Shown: piece after piece, positions 1-7,262 of the stretch
Position numbering within the stretch: position 1 is the stretch's first letter
Layout of the letters: each line of letters opens with the position of its first letter
From: an uncultured Caryophanales bacterium
Lineage (GTDB): Bacteria > Bacillota_I > Bacilli_A > RF39 > UBA660
Length of the DNA stretch: 13,169 nt
Reading direction: 5' to 3'
Assembly (NCBI GenBank): GCA_946402785.1
Contig: CAMIXP010000024.1
Span: forward strand, 1-13,169
Notes under the pieces: model-generated
What the model was told of the DNA's origin: nothing
Database searches by the model: none
The model's input: the letters and a program-made list of their open reading frames with translations, nothing else
Made by a program: the position numbers and the translations under genes

Positions 1-710
1 TTAATGCATCTTTAAAACTAGAAGGCAAAGAACCATTAGTATTAAAGAGAAATGAAGCATATATTGGTGTTTTAATAGATGATCTGATTACAAAAGGAAT
101 TAGAGATCCTTATAGATTATTAACTAGTAGAGCAGAATTTAGATTATTACTGAGAAGTGATAATGCCGATCAAAGACTAAGAAGATATGGATATGAAGTC
201 GGATTAATCAATGAAGAACAAATTGCTCGATTAAATAAAAAAGAACAAGATATTAAAGAATGTTTAAACTGGTGTCTAGAACAAAAATTAAAAATCACAA
301 AAGAGGTAGAAGAAAAGTTTAAAGAAAAGAATTTCACGATTCCAAATGCAACCTTATCTTTTGAACAATTATTATCAAGACCAGAAATAACAGTAGAATT
401 CCTAGAACAATTTAAAGAATTCCCATATGACGAAGAAATCAAAGAACAAGTAGAAATCTACTTAAAATATAAAGGATATATTGAAAAATCTTATAAAGAA
501 GCAGAAAAACTTCTAAAATTAGAGAAAAAGCAAATTCCAGAAGATATTGATTATGATAAAGTAAACAACATTGCATCAGAAGCAAGACAAAAACTAAAAG
601 AAGTAAGACCAACAACGATTGCTCAAGCAATTCGTATCAGTGGAGTAAATCCATCTGATATATCAATTCTTTCAGTATACTTAAAAAAGGAGTATGGAAA
701 AGATGAATAA
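1..710 (+). CDS. mnmG: MnmG (GidA), tRNA uridine-34 carboxymethylaminomethyl modification enzyme, C-terminal part
   Basis: The reading frame runs from base 3 to the TAA at 708-710 and gives about 235 residues; the N-terminal FAD-binding part lies outside the window. The visible part begins with the conserved NASLKLEGKEP stretch and continues through LLTSRAEFRLLLRSDNADQRL, the family signature of the inserted and helical region. It ends with the C-terminal helical domain, VRPTTIAQAIRISGVNPSDISIL, which is near-invariant in MnmG and is involved in contacting MnmE and tRNA. With MnmE the protein makes the (carboxymethyl)aminomethyl group at C5 of the wobble uridine, using FAD and methylene-tetrahydrofolate. 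No terminator separates it from rsmG, whose start lies inside the mnmG 3' end, so the two are co-transcribed as in most Bacillota. No frame disruption is seen in the visible part. Confidence 0.96.
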   Translation, partial: NASLKLEGKEPLVLKRNEAYIGVLIDDLITKGIRDPYRLLTSRAEFRLLLRSDNADQRLRRYGYEVGLINEEQIARLNKKEQDIKECLNWCLEQKLKITKEVEEKFKEKNFTIPNATLSFEQLLSRPEITVEFLEQFKEFPYDEEIKEQVEIYLKYKGYIEKSYKEAEKLLKLEKKQIPEDIDYDKVNNIASEARQKLKEVRPTTIAQAIRISGVNPSDISILSVYLKKEYGKDE

Positions 711-1338
711 AGAAGAATTTATAAGAGCATGCAAAGAAATCAATGTTGAAATTACAGAAGATCAATTAAAACAATTAGATCAGTTCTATCATTTAATGCT
801 AGAATGGAATGAAAAAATCAATCTAACAAGAATTACAGAAGAACAAGATGTATATTTAAAACATTTTTATGATTCTTTAACTTTAAATAAAGTAGTGAAT
901 CTAAAAGAAGTAAATACATTATGCGATGTAGGTACAGGTGCTGGATTTCCTGGAATGGTATTAAAAATCATTTTTCCACAGGTAAAAATCACATTAATTG
1001 ATTCTCTTCAAAAAAGAGTTAATTATTTAAATGAAATCATAAAAAAATTAGATTTAAAAGAGATAGAAGCAATTCATGCTCGTGGAGAAGAATATAAAGG
1101 ATCCTTTGATGTAGTAACAGCAAGAGCTGTTGCAAATATTGAAAAACTAGTAGGTTATACAATGCATTTAGTATCCAAGAATGGTGTATTTGTTGCGATG
1201 AAAGGAAACATCGAAGGAGAACTAACAGAACCCGTAAAAAGCAAATTATCTAAGAAATATAACATTCAAAAAATTGAACAATTTACCTTACCAAAAGAAA
1301 ACAGCATGAGAAGTTTAATTGTAATTCAAAATAAATAA
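703..1338 (+). CDS. rsmG: RsmG (GidB), 16S rRNA guanine-527 N7-methyltransferase
   Basis: The product is a 211-residue SAM-dependent methyltransferase that forms m7G at the 530 loop of 16S rRNA; in other bacteria its loss gives low-level streptomycin resistance. The sequence shows the RsmG N-terminal helical region (LMLEWNEKINLTRIT and VYLKHFYDSL), then the SAM-binding motif DVGTGAGFPGMVLKI, the post-I acid in LIDSLQKRVNYLN, and TARAVANIEKL, all family hallmarks. I chose ATG 703 over the longer ATG 694. The AAGGAG at 687-692 lies 10 bases before 703 but only one base before 694, and the family usually starts MN.EEF. This start overlaps the end of mnmG by 8 bases. A stem-loop terminator follows directly after the stop. 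Confidence 0.95.
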   Translation: MNKEEFIRACKEINVEITEDQLKQLDQFYHLMLEWNEKINLTRITEEQDVYLKHFYDSLTLNKVVNLKEVNTLCDVGTGAGFPGMVLKIIFPQVKITLIDSLQKRVNYLNEIIKKLDLKEIEAIHARGEEYKGSFDVVTARAVANIEKLVGYTMHLVSKNGVFVAMKGNIEGELTEPVKSKLSKKYNIQKIEQFTLPKENSMRSLIVIQNK

Positions 1339-1364
1339 AAAGTATGTATTTTTACATACTTTTT
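1337..1364 (+). terminator. Rho-independent terminator after rsmG
   Basis: AGTATGTA (1341-1348) pairs with TACATACT (1353-1360) around a TTTT loop. It is flanked by an A run that overlaps the rsmG stop and by a T run at 1361-1364. The A/T flanks extend the stem and could let it work on both strands. It ends the mnmG-rsmG unit before the noc promoter. Confidence 0.85.
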
Positions 1365-1367
1365 CTA

Positions 1368-1396
1368 TTGAAAGAAATAGAAAAATCATATATAAT
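1368..1396 (+). promoter_or_regulatory. Sigma-A-type promoter of noc
   Basis: A -35 box TTGAAA (1368-1373) and a perfect -10 box TATAAT (1391-1396) are separated by 17 bases. Transcription should start near 1403, giving a leader of about 40 bases in which I see no structure. The promoter sits directly after the rsmG terminator, so noc is expressed separately from mnmG-rsmG. Confidence 0.8.
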
Positions 1397-1441
1397 GTTA
1401 ACATAGGGAAACTAAGAAAAAGAATGAAATGAGGGATAGTC

Positions 1442-2857
1442 ATGTACGATGGATATGAACAAAAAGATGAAGTAGTTCAATTATATTTAGACGATATCAT
1501 TCCTAATAGATTTCAACCACGTGAAGTGTTTGATGAGACAGCATTAAAAGAATTAGCCGTTTCTATTAAAGAGCATGGTGTGATTCAACCAATTATTGTT
1601 AGAAACGTTAATGGTAAATATGAAATAATTGCAGGAGAAAGAAGATATAAAGCTTCTGCTTTGGCAGGATTAACCAAGATACCAGCTATTATCAGAAACT
1701 TAGATGACAAAGAAAGTTCAAAAGTAGCATTATTGGAAAACCTACAAAGAAGAAACCTAAATCCAATTGAAGAAGCAAGAACTTATCAAAAAATCTTAGA
1801 GTTAGATCAAATGACTCAAGATGAACTTGCTAAAACAATGGGAAAGAGTCAATCTTCTGTATCGAATAAGTTGAGATTATTATCTTTACCAGAAGAAATA
1901 CAAGATGCAATCTTAAAAGAAAGAATATCAGAAAGACATGCAAGAGCACTTTTAAATGTAGAAGATCCAAATGTTCAAAAAGAACTAGTAGATAAAATAA
2001 TTTCTACAAAGATGAGTGTAAGAGCATTAGAAGAAGAAATTCAAAAGATGAGAGGAAAAGATGCCTCAGAAATACCAATTGAAACAAATCTAAGTGCTGC
2101 ATCTACTGGATTCCTAGATACAACGCCATTAACACCTACAGCATCTGCTGTACAAGAACAAACATCTAATTATGGAAAAGTTGTAATAGCACCACCAAAA
2201 GAGATGCAAGAAGAAATGAATCAACCAGAAAATACACAACCAGAAGTTCTAAAAGAAGAAAAAGAGGAGGAGATTCCTACGAGTAGATTTGTTAACTATG
2301 GTGAAATTGGTAAAGAAGAAAATAGGGATATTGGATTTAATGGAGTTGCATTACCAAATACAACGCAAACAATCAATGTAGATCAAGTTAGACAAAATGC
2401 AACAGATATTAAACGTGCACCAACAGCAGGAGCTGCATTAGATAATTTACTAAACATTCAACAACCAGTAACGAATCCAATTAGTATAGAAGAGAAAAAA
2501 CAAAGAGAAGATTATTTCTCTCTACCTAATATTTCAGCAATGAAAATTGATAATGAGAATCTTCCACCAGAAGCACAAACGAAAGAACCAGTGATTGCGA
2601 ACCCAGTCATCCCAGTAAGCAATATGCCAGAGATGCCTGAAATGCCACCAGTTACACCACCAATGGATGATAAGATTAATGGTAGTGTAGCTGTGTTACC
2701 AACTATTGTTTCTCCAGTTGGAGGATATTCTTCACAAGAAGCAACACAAAAATTAAAAGAGTTGATTGTGGATTTAAAAGATCATGGTGTTAAGATCACA
2801 GCTGATGAAATGAACTTCCCAACATCTTACCAAGTAATCATTAAAATTGAGAAGTAA
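1442..2857 (+). CDS. noc: Noc-like nucleoid-occlusion ParB paralogue with a long low-complexity linker
   Basis: The product is a 471-residue ParB/Noc-family CTPase and DNA-binding clamp. Residues 12-110 form the ParB N-terminal domain with the CTP-binding GERRY (65-69) and ENLQRRNL (99-106). Residues about 111-205 form the helix-turn-helix domain (DELAKTMGKSQSSVSNKLRLL). Residues about 431-471 match the Noc C-terminal dimerisation segment (LKDHGVKI...SYQVIIKIEK). At the four positions reported to separate NBS-binding Noc from parS-binding ParB, it has Q137, K143, S148 and R165, three of which are Noc-type. Noc proteins are usually about 280 residues. The extra length is a Pro/Glu/Asn-rich linker at about 206-430. 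The N-terminus has only about 10 residues before the ParB fold and lacks the amphipathic membrane helix of Bacillus Noc. An in-frame TGA at 1430-1432 rules out an upstream extension. The RBS is GAGGG at 1431-1435. Confidence 0.87.
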   Translation: MYDGYEQKDEVVQLYLDDIIPNRFQPREVFDETALKELAVSIKEHGVIQPIIVRNVNGKYEIIAGERRYKASALAGLTKIPAIIRNLDDKESSKVALLENLQRRNLNPIEEARTYQKILELDQMTQDELAKTMGKSQSSVSNKLRLLSLPEEIQDAILKERISERHARALLNVEDPNVQKELVDKIISTKMSVRALEEEIQKMRGKDASEIPIETNLSAASTGFLDTTPLTPTASAVQEQTSNYGKVVIAPPKEMQEEMNQPENTQPEVLKEEKEEEIPTSRFVNYGEIGKEENRDIGFNGVALPNTTQTINVDQVRQNATDIKRAPTAGAALDNLLNIQQPVTNPISIEEKKQREDYFSLPNISAMKIDNENLPPEAQTKEPVIANPVIPVSNMPEMPEMPPVTPPMDDKINGSVAVLPTIVSPVGGYSSQEATQKLKELIVDLKDHGVKITADEMNFPTSYQVIIKIEK

Positions 2858-2860
2858 TAA

Positions 2861-2887
2861 AAAGTAGATACAAATCTACTTTTTTTA
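2861..2887 (+). terminator. Rho-independent terminator after noc
   Basis: AAGTAGAT (2862-2869) pairs with ATCTACTT (2874-2881) around an ACAA loop. A run of T follows to 2886. It lies 4 bases after the noc stop, so noc is a one-gene unit. Confidence 0.86.
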
Positions 2888-2897
2888 TTTAAAATCA

Positions 2898-2926
2898 TTT
2901 CAAAAAGAGATTATTTTTGGTACAAT
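2898..2926 (+). promoter_or_regulatory. Extended -10 promoter of the soj-parB operon
   Basis: TACAAT (2921-2926) is preceded by TG at 2918-2919, which makes an extended -10. The best-spaced -35 candidate is a weak TTTCAA (2898-2903), 17 bases upstream. Transcription should start near 2933, leaving a leader of about 20 bases before soj. The ychF promoter at 7771 has the same TTTCAA/TGn arrangement. Confidence 0.62.
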
Positions 2927-2951
2927 AAATAAGTAATATGAAGGTGATTAG

Positions 2952-3749
2952 ATGGGAAAGGTTATATCATTAGTAAATCAAAAAGGTGGGGTTGGAAAAA
3001 CAACAACCAGTATCAATCTTTCTGCATCATTAGGAGTATTAGGTAAAAAAGTTTTATTAATTGACTTAGACCCTCAAGGAAATACAACGACTGGTGTAGG
3101 AATCAACAAAGGAGAAATCACAAGAAGCATAAGTGATGTATTAGCAGAAGATTGTACAGTAAGAGAAGCTATGATCAGAACAAAATATGATAATTTGTAT
3201 GTTTTACCAGCAACGATTAATCTTGCTGGAATTGAATATGAATTAGAAAATAAAGGTACAGCAGAAAATAGTTTTAGAAAAGGAGATCAATTAAAAAAAT
3301 GTATTGAAGACGTAAGAGAAGAATTCGATTACATTATCATTGATTGTCCACCATCACTATCTAAAATAGCAACCAATGCCTTAGCAGCATCTAATTCCGT
3401 TATTATACCAGTGCAATGTGAATTCTTTGCACTAGAAGGAATTACACAGTTATTAAAGACGATTATGATAGCTCAAAAAACGTTAAATCCAACACTTGAT
3501 ATTGAAGGAGTATTATTAACGATGTTAGACTCAAGAACAAACTTAGGATTTGAAGTTGTAGAAGATATCAGAAGTTTCTTTAAAGAAAAAGTATATAACA
3601 CAATTATTCCAAGATTAGTAAAATTAACAGAGGCTCCATCTCATGGAGAACCAATTATTGTATATGATCCAAAAAGTAGAGGATCAGAAGCATATCTTAA
3701 TCTAGCAAAGGAAGTGATTGAAAGAAATGGAAACGAACAACAATCTTAG
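2952..3749 (+). CDS. soj: Soj/ParA chromosome-partitioning ATPase
   Basis: The product is a 265-residue ParA-family Walker ATPase, the usual length for chromosomal Soj. It shows the deviant Walker A box QKGGVGKTTT with signature lysine K11 and catalytic K16, the Walker A' region LLIDLDPQGN (D38, D40), and the Walker B DYIIIDCPPSL (D131). The C-terminal part has the RLVKLTEAPSHG and YDPKSRGSEAYLNLAKEV segments typical of Soj. ATP-bound dimers bind DNA non-specifically; ParB at parS stimulates hydrolysis, which drives origin segregation. In Bacillus, Soj also regulates DnaA. The RBS AAGGTGAT (2941-2948) fixes the ATG at 2952. It is the first gene of the operon and its end overlaps the parB start by 23 bases. 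The stop is TAG. Confidence 0.96.
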   Translation: MGKVISLVNQKGGVGKTTTSINLSASLGVLGKKVLLIDLDPQGNTTTGVGINKGEITRSISDVLAEDCTVREAMIRTKYDNLYVLPATINLAGIEYELENKGTAENSFRKGDQLKKCIEDVREEFDYIIIDCPPSLSKIATNALAASNSVIIPVQCEFFALEGITQLLKTIMIAQKTLNPTLDIEGVLLTMLDSRTNLGFEVVEDIRSFFKEKVYNTIIPRLVKLTEAPSHGEPIIVYDPKSRGSEAYLNLAKEVIERNGNEQQS

Positions 3750-4635
3750 TGAAAACGGAATTCCAAGAAGAAGAGCTTTAGGAAAAGGACTAGAAGAATT
3801 ATTTAATAGTGAAGTACTAGATTATAGTACAGTAGAAGAAAGAATTGTAAACGAAACTCCAAAAGAAGAAATCACAAATGTTAAATTAAGCGAATTAAGA
3901 AGCAACCCATATCAGCCAAGAAAAGTATTTGATCCAGAAGCATTACAAGAATTATCCAATTCGATCAAAGAACATGGTGTTTTTCAACCAATTATTGTTA
4001 AAAGATCCATTAAAGGATATGAAATTATTGCAGGTGAACGAAGAGTTAAAGCTTCTCAATTAGCAGGATTAACAGAAATCCCAGCTATCATTCGTGATTT
4101 TAATGATACACAGATGATGGAAATTGCTCTCCTAGAAAACTTACAAAGAGAAAACCTAACAGCTATGGAAGAAGCAAATGCTTATAAGAAATTACAAGAA
4201 ACTCTTTCTATTACTCAAGAAGATTTAGCAAAAAGACTTGGTAAAAGTAGAAGTCATATTACCAATATGATTGGTTTATTAACATTACCAGATGATATTC
4301 AAGAAGAAGTTAATAATAAAATGATCTCTATGGGACACGCTAGAGTATTAAGTAAATTAGATAATAGAGAACAACAAAGACAATTAGCAGACAAGATTAT
4401 CAAAGAAGGAATCAGCGTAAGAGACTTAGAGGAATTATCACAAAAACCAATGATTACAAAAGCAAATCCACAAAAGAGAAAACATGAAACCAACGAATAC
4501 GCTTATCTACAAGAAGAAATGAGTGAAAAATTAGGTACAAAAGTATCTATTAAGAAAAACAAAATTGAAATTCATTTTGTAAATAATAGTGATTTAAATA
4601 GAATTTTAGAATTATTAAATATAGAGAGTAGGTAG
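3727..4635 (+). CDS. parB: ParB/Spo0J chromosome-partitioning protein
   Basis: The product is 302 residues long and binds parS, then slides along DNA as a CTP-dependent clamp, partnering Soj. Near the N-terminus, RRRALGKGLEELF (14-26) carries the LGKGL motif through which ParB contacts ParA. The CTP-binding GERR (103-106) and ENLQR (137-141) follow, then a helix-turn-helix at about 163-186 (DLAKRLGKSRSHITN) and a short C-terminal dimerisation domain ending DLNRILELL. R175, T186 and G203 are the parS-type residues at positions where the Noc-like paralogue in this window carries Noc-type ones; M181 is atypical. I chose ATG 3727. A TTG at 3718 would add three residues and is nearer the AAGGAAGTGAT match (3708-3718), so it cannot be excluded. 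The gene overlaps soj by 23 bases, which suggests translational coupling. I found no convincing parS in the window. Confidence 0.94.
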   Translation: METNNNLSENGIPRRRALGKGLEELFNSEVLDYSTVEERIVNETPKEEITNVKLSELRSNPYQPRKVFDPEALQELSNSIKEHGVFQPIIVKRSIKGYEIIAGERRVKASQLAGLTEIPAIIRDFNDTQMMEIALLENLQRENLTAMEEANAYKKLQETLSITQEDLAKRLGKSRSHITNMIGLLTLPDDIQEEVNNKMISMGHARVLSKLDNREQQRQLADKIIKEGISVRDLEELSQKPMITKANPQKRKHETNEYAYLQEEMSEKLGTKVSIKKNKIEIHFVNNSDLNRILELLNIESR

Positions 4636-4640
4636 ATAAT

Positions 4641-5456
4641 ATGATAATAAAAATAGGAAATCTATCAATTGATCTCCTAAAAATAATTCTTCCTATCCTA
4701 TATATAGTAGTAGGAATAATTATATTTCAGATTATCAAACATGTAGTAACAAGATTCTCATCAGGAAATAAAAAACTAAAGATAACACAAATACAAAGAA
4801 TCAAAACATTAAAAATATTAATCCTAAATATTATTAAATACATCATCATTATTTTTGTAATTCTAGCCATATTATCTTCTTTTGGTATTAATGTAAAATC
4901 AATTATGACAGGATTAGGAATTGGAACAGCTTTAATTGGATTAGCATTCCAAGATCTAGCAAAAGACTTAATTGCAGGTTTTTCCATTATTACAGAAGGA
5001 GAATATGAAGTAGGAGATACCATTGAAGTTGGGGGATTCATGGGAGAAGTAACAGCAATTGGACTTCGAACAACAAGAATTAGAAACTTCAAAGGAGCAA
5101 CTAAAATCATTGCAAACCACTATATGGATAATATTATTAATTATAGTGCCAATAATTCATTAGCCGTTGTAGATGTTGGAATTGCCTATGAAAATAATCA
5201 AGATGAAATTGAAAAAGTAATTAATAATTTAATCAAACGATTAAATGGAAATATCCCAGATGCAACCAAAGAAATGGAATGTTGGGGTGTAAATGAATTA
5301 TCAGATTCTTCTGTTGTATATCGATTGGTAGTAGAAACAAAACCAATGAAACAATTCGCAGTAGAAAGATTCTTACGAAAAGAAATCAAAAAAGAATTTG
5401 ATAAATCCGGTATTAAAATACCATATACACAGATAGAGGTGCATAATGGAAAATAA
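4641..5456 (+). CDS. MscS-family small-conductance mechanosensitive channel
   Basis: The product is a 271-residue inner-membrane protein with three hydrophobic segments at about 12-33, 56-80 and 86-116. The third is the MscS pore helix: GLGIGTALIGLAFQDLAKDLIAGF has the alternating glycine/alanine face that lines the pore. It runs into the beta domain signature GEYEVGDTIEVGGFMGEVTAIGLRTTRIRNFKG (about 120-152). The rest, to LRKEIKKEFDKSGIKIPYTQIEV, is the alpha/beta vestibule domain. The length suits the minimal three-helix MscS type. Such channels open under membrane tension and release solutes during hypo-osmotic shock. It lies 5 bases after parB and overlaps the next gene by 11 bases. An MscS gene behind parB is common in Bacillota, with no known functional link to partitioning. 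Confidence 0.92.
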   Translation: MIIKIGNLSIDLLKIILPILYIVVGIIIFQIIKHVVTRFSSGNKKLKITQIQRIKTLKILILNIIKYIIIIFVILAILSSFGINVKSIMTGLGIGTALIGLAFQDLAKDLIAGFSIITEGEYEVGDTIEVGGFMGEVTAIGLRTTRIRNFKGATKIIANHYMDNIINYSANNSLAVVDVGIAYENNQDEIEKVINNLIKRLNGNIPDATKEMECWGVNELSDSSVVYRLVVETKPMKQFAVERFLRKEIKKEFDKSGIKIPYTQIEVHNGK

Positions 5457-5634
5457 TAATTATGGACTAGGAACAATCGTTATTATGAAAAAACAACACC
5501 CATGCGGAACCAACGAATGGGAAATTGTAAGAGTAGGAGCAGATATTAAGATAAAATGCTTAAACTGTGGAAGAACGGTATTGATTCCTAGAGTTGAATT
5601 CAATAAAAAACTAAAGAAAATAAAGGACGAGTGA
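5446..5634 (+). CDS. DUF951 family small protein, possible zinc binding
   Basis: The product is a 62-residue protein matching the DUF951 family, found in Bacillota next to ychF (I believe Bacillus calls it YyzM). The core, IVIMKKQHPCGTNEWEIVRVGADIKIKCLNCGRTVLIPR, holds the family signatures HPCG, RVGADI and a CxxC. H18, C20, C38 and C41 are candidate zinc ligands. By composition it looks like a small beta-barrel with a basic tail (KKLKKIKDE), perhaps nucleic-acid or ribosome associated; no function is established to my knowledge. GAGGTG (5436-5441) fixes the ATG. It overlaps the mscS end by 11 bases. The stop is TGA, which shows that TGA is not read as tryptophan here. Confidence 0.88.
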   Translation: MENNNYGLGTIVIMKKQHPCGTNEWEIVRVGADIKIKCLNCGRTVLIPRVEFNKKLKKIKDE

Positions 5635-5638
5635 TGCT

Positions 5639-7234
5639 ATGCAAGAAAAGAGTAAATTAAAATTAAAGAAATTTTATTTTCATCCAATCACTATGTTTTT
5701 TGTTCTAACAGTCTTTGTTATGTTTTTAAGTTGGATCTTATCATTATTTGAAACACAAGCAACTTATAATACGATTAATAACAATACAAGAGAGTTAGAA
5801 CCTGTATTAGTAACAGTAGAAAACTTATTATCATTTGATGGATTAAAATTTATTATTAGTGATGCAGCTAAAAACTTCTTAAGCTTTGCTCCATTAGGAA
5901 CTTTACTATTATCCCTAATAGGTTTAACAGTTGCAGAAGGAACGGGATTTATTGAAACTCTAACAAGAAGACACATCAGTAAAATGCCTAAATATCTTGT
6001 TACATTCTTAGTAATCCTATTAGGAACAGTATCATCTTTAATTAATGAAGTAGGTTATACCATTTTAATTCCATTGTTTGCTTTAATCTATTTTATGAAT
6101 AATAGAAACCCAATATTGGGAGTTATCACAGCATTTTGTGGAGTTTCTTTTGGATATGGAGTATCTATTTTCATTGGATCTATGGATATGTCCTTAATGG
6201 GATACACAAGATCTGCTGCTAGATTAATCGATGAAACAGCACATATTTCTATGACATCTAACTTAATCTTTATCATCGTAGCAACTTTATTAATTTCCAT
6301 CATAGGAACAGTAATTATTGAGACATTTATTGCTCCAAAGATTGGAAAATATAAGAAAGATGAAGAATCTTCTACTACAGAAAAATATCATTCATTTGAT
6401 TTAGAAGAAGAAGAACAAAGACAAATTGAACAAGATAAATATGAAAAGAGAGGACTAAGACATGCATTAGTCGTATCCATTATATTTGGAATCTTCTTTG
6501 TATACGCTTTAATTCCAAAATTACCTTTCTCAGGAGTATTGCTTGATTTAAAAGAAAAAGCCTATGTATACCAATTATTTGGAGATAATGCTTATTTCCA
6601 AGATGGATTTACTTATTTAGTATCATTATTCTTTGTATTAACAGGTATTGCTTATGGTATTGGAAGTAAATCGATTAAAAACGATAAAAATATCGTTGAA
6701 AATGCAAGTAGAAACTTCAATAATATTGGTAGTATCTTTATCTTAATGTTTGCAGTATCACAATTTATTGCTGTATTTAGAAAAAGTAATATTGGTGTCG
6801 TAATTACAGCTTGGTTAGCAAATGTACTAGAACACATGCAATTTAGTGGAATCCCATTAATTGTTGTAACATTATTAATCATTGCCATTGCCAATCTTTT
6901 CTTAACATCCGCTGCCAATAAATGGTTAATTTTCTCACCAGTTGTAGTACCATTATTTATGCAATCAAATATATCTCCACAATTTGCTCAATTAGCAATG
7001 AGAATTGGAGATTCTATGACAAAAGGATTTACTCCGTTACTAGCATCCTTTGTAATCTATATAGGATACTTAAATGTCTACAATTTAAATAAAAACAAAC
7101 CATATACCATTAAATCAGCTTTAGGATTAATTACACCATATTGTTTATTAATCTCTCTAGCATGGATTCTAATCATGGTAATTTGGTATTTAACAGGACT
7201 ACCAATTGGTCCAGGTGTTTCACCAACAATATAA
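5639..7234 (+). CDS. AbgT-family transporter (p-aminobenzoyl-glutamate / antimetabolite type)
   Basis: The product is a 531-residue polytopic membrane protein of AbgT-family length. The start is HPITMFFVLTVFVMFLSWIL. FAPLGTLLLSLIGLTVAEGTGFIE (83-106) corresponds to the family FAPLG..GVAE.SG segment. INEVGYTILIPL and NPILGVITAFCGVSFGYGVSIFIGSMDMSLMGYT (about 135-190) contain the first re-entrant hairpin region. A charged cytoplasmic loop spans about 235-272. SAANKWLIFSPVVVPLF (424-440) and MRIGDSMTKGFTPLL (454-468) match the second hairpin and its conserved D458. Characterised members import p-aminobenzoyl-glutamate or export sulfonamides; the substrate here is unknown. It is the last gene of the soj operon, 4 bases after the DUF951 stop and just before a terminator. 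A transporter at this position is not part of the usual gene order. Confidence 0.86.
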   Translation: MQEKSKLKLKKFYFHPITMFFVLTVFVMFLSWILSLFETQATYNTINNNTRELEPVLVTVENLLSFDGLKFIISDAAKNFLSFAPLGTLLLSLIGLTVAEGTGFIETLTRRHISKMPKYLVTFLVILLGTVSSLINEVGYTILIPLFALIYFMNNRNPILGVITAFCGVSFGYGVSIFIGSMDMSLMGYTRSAARLIDETAHISMTSNLIFIIVATLLISIIGTVIIETFIAPKIGKYKKDEESSTTEKYHSFDLEEEEQRQIEQDKYEKRGLRHALVVSIIFGIFFVYALIPKLPFSGVLLDLKEKAYVYQLFGDNAYFQDGFTYLVSLFFVLTGIAYGIGSKSIKNDKNIVENASRNFNNIGSIFILMFAVSQFIAVFRKSNIGVVITAWLANVLEHMQFSGIPLIVVTLLIIAIANLFLTSAANKWLIFSPVVVPLFMQSNISPQFAQLAMRIGDSMTKGFTPLLASFVIYIGYLNVYNLNKNKPYTIKSALGLITPYCLLISLAWILIMVIWYLTGLPIGPGVSPTI

Positions 7235-7261
7235 AAAGACTGTAGAAAACAGTCTTTTTTT
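7235..7261. terminator. Bidirectional terminator between the soj operon and the convergent membrane-protein gene
   Basis: GACTGT (7238-7243) pairs with ACAGTC (7249-7254) around an AGAAA loop. A runs at 7233-7237 and T runs at 7255-7261 flank it symmetrically. It lies immediately after the transporter stop and 2 bases beyond the minus-strand stop at 7263, so it can end both convergent transcripts. Confidence 0.86.
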
Positions 7262-7262
7262 A

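Noticed and set aside
321..345. TTTCACG in mnmG as a possible parS site.
   Set aside because: Only the left half fits; the right arm has almost no match to the consensus.
694..702. Longer rsmG start at ATG 694.
   Set aside because: The AAGGAG lies only one base upstream, too close for initiation; ATG 703 has a 10-base spacing and fits the family N-terminus.
1518..1523. CACGTG, the centre of parS, inside noc.
   Set aside because: The flanks match parS at only a few positions, and the bases encode the invariant QPRE segment of the ParB domain.
4727..5110. A 127-residue open frame on the minus strand opposite the MscS gene.
   Set aside because: It lies wholly opposite a clear MscS gene, has no recognisable domain, and reflects the codon bias of the real gene.
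7216..7231. TGTTTCAC near the end of the transporter gene, a perfect left half of the classic parS palindrome.
   Set aside because: The right half does not match (CAACAATA instead of GTGAAACA), and the bases encode the protein C-terminus. It is a chance half-site.
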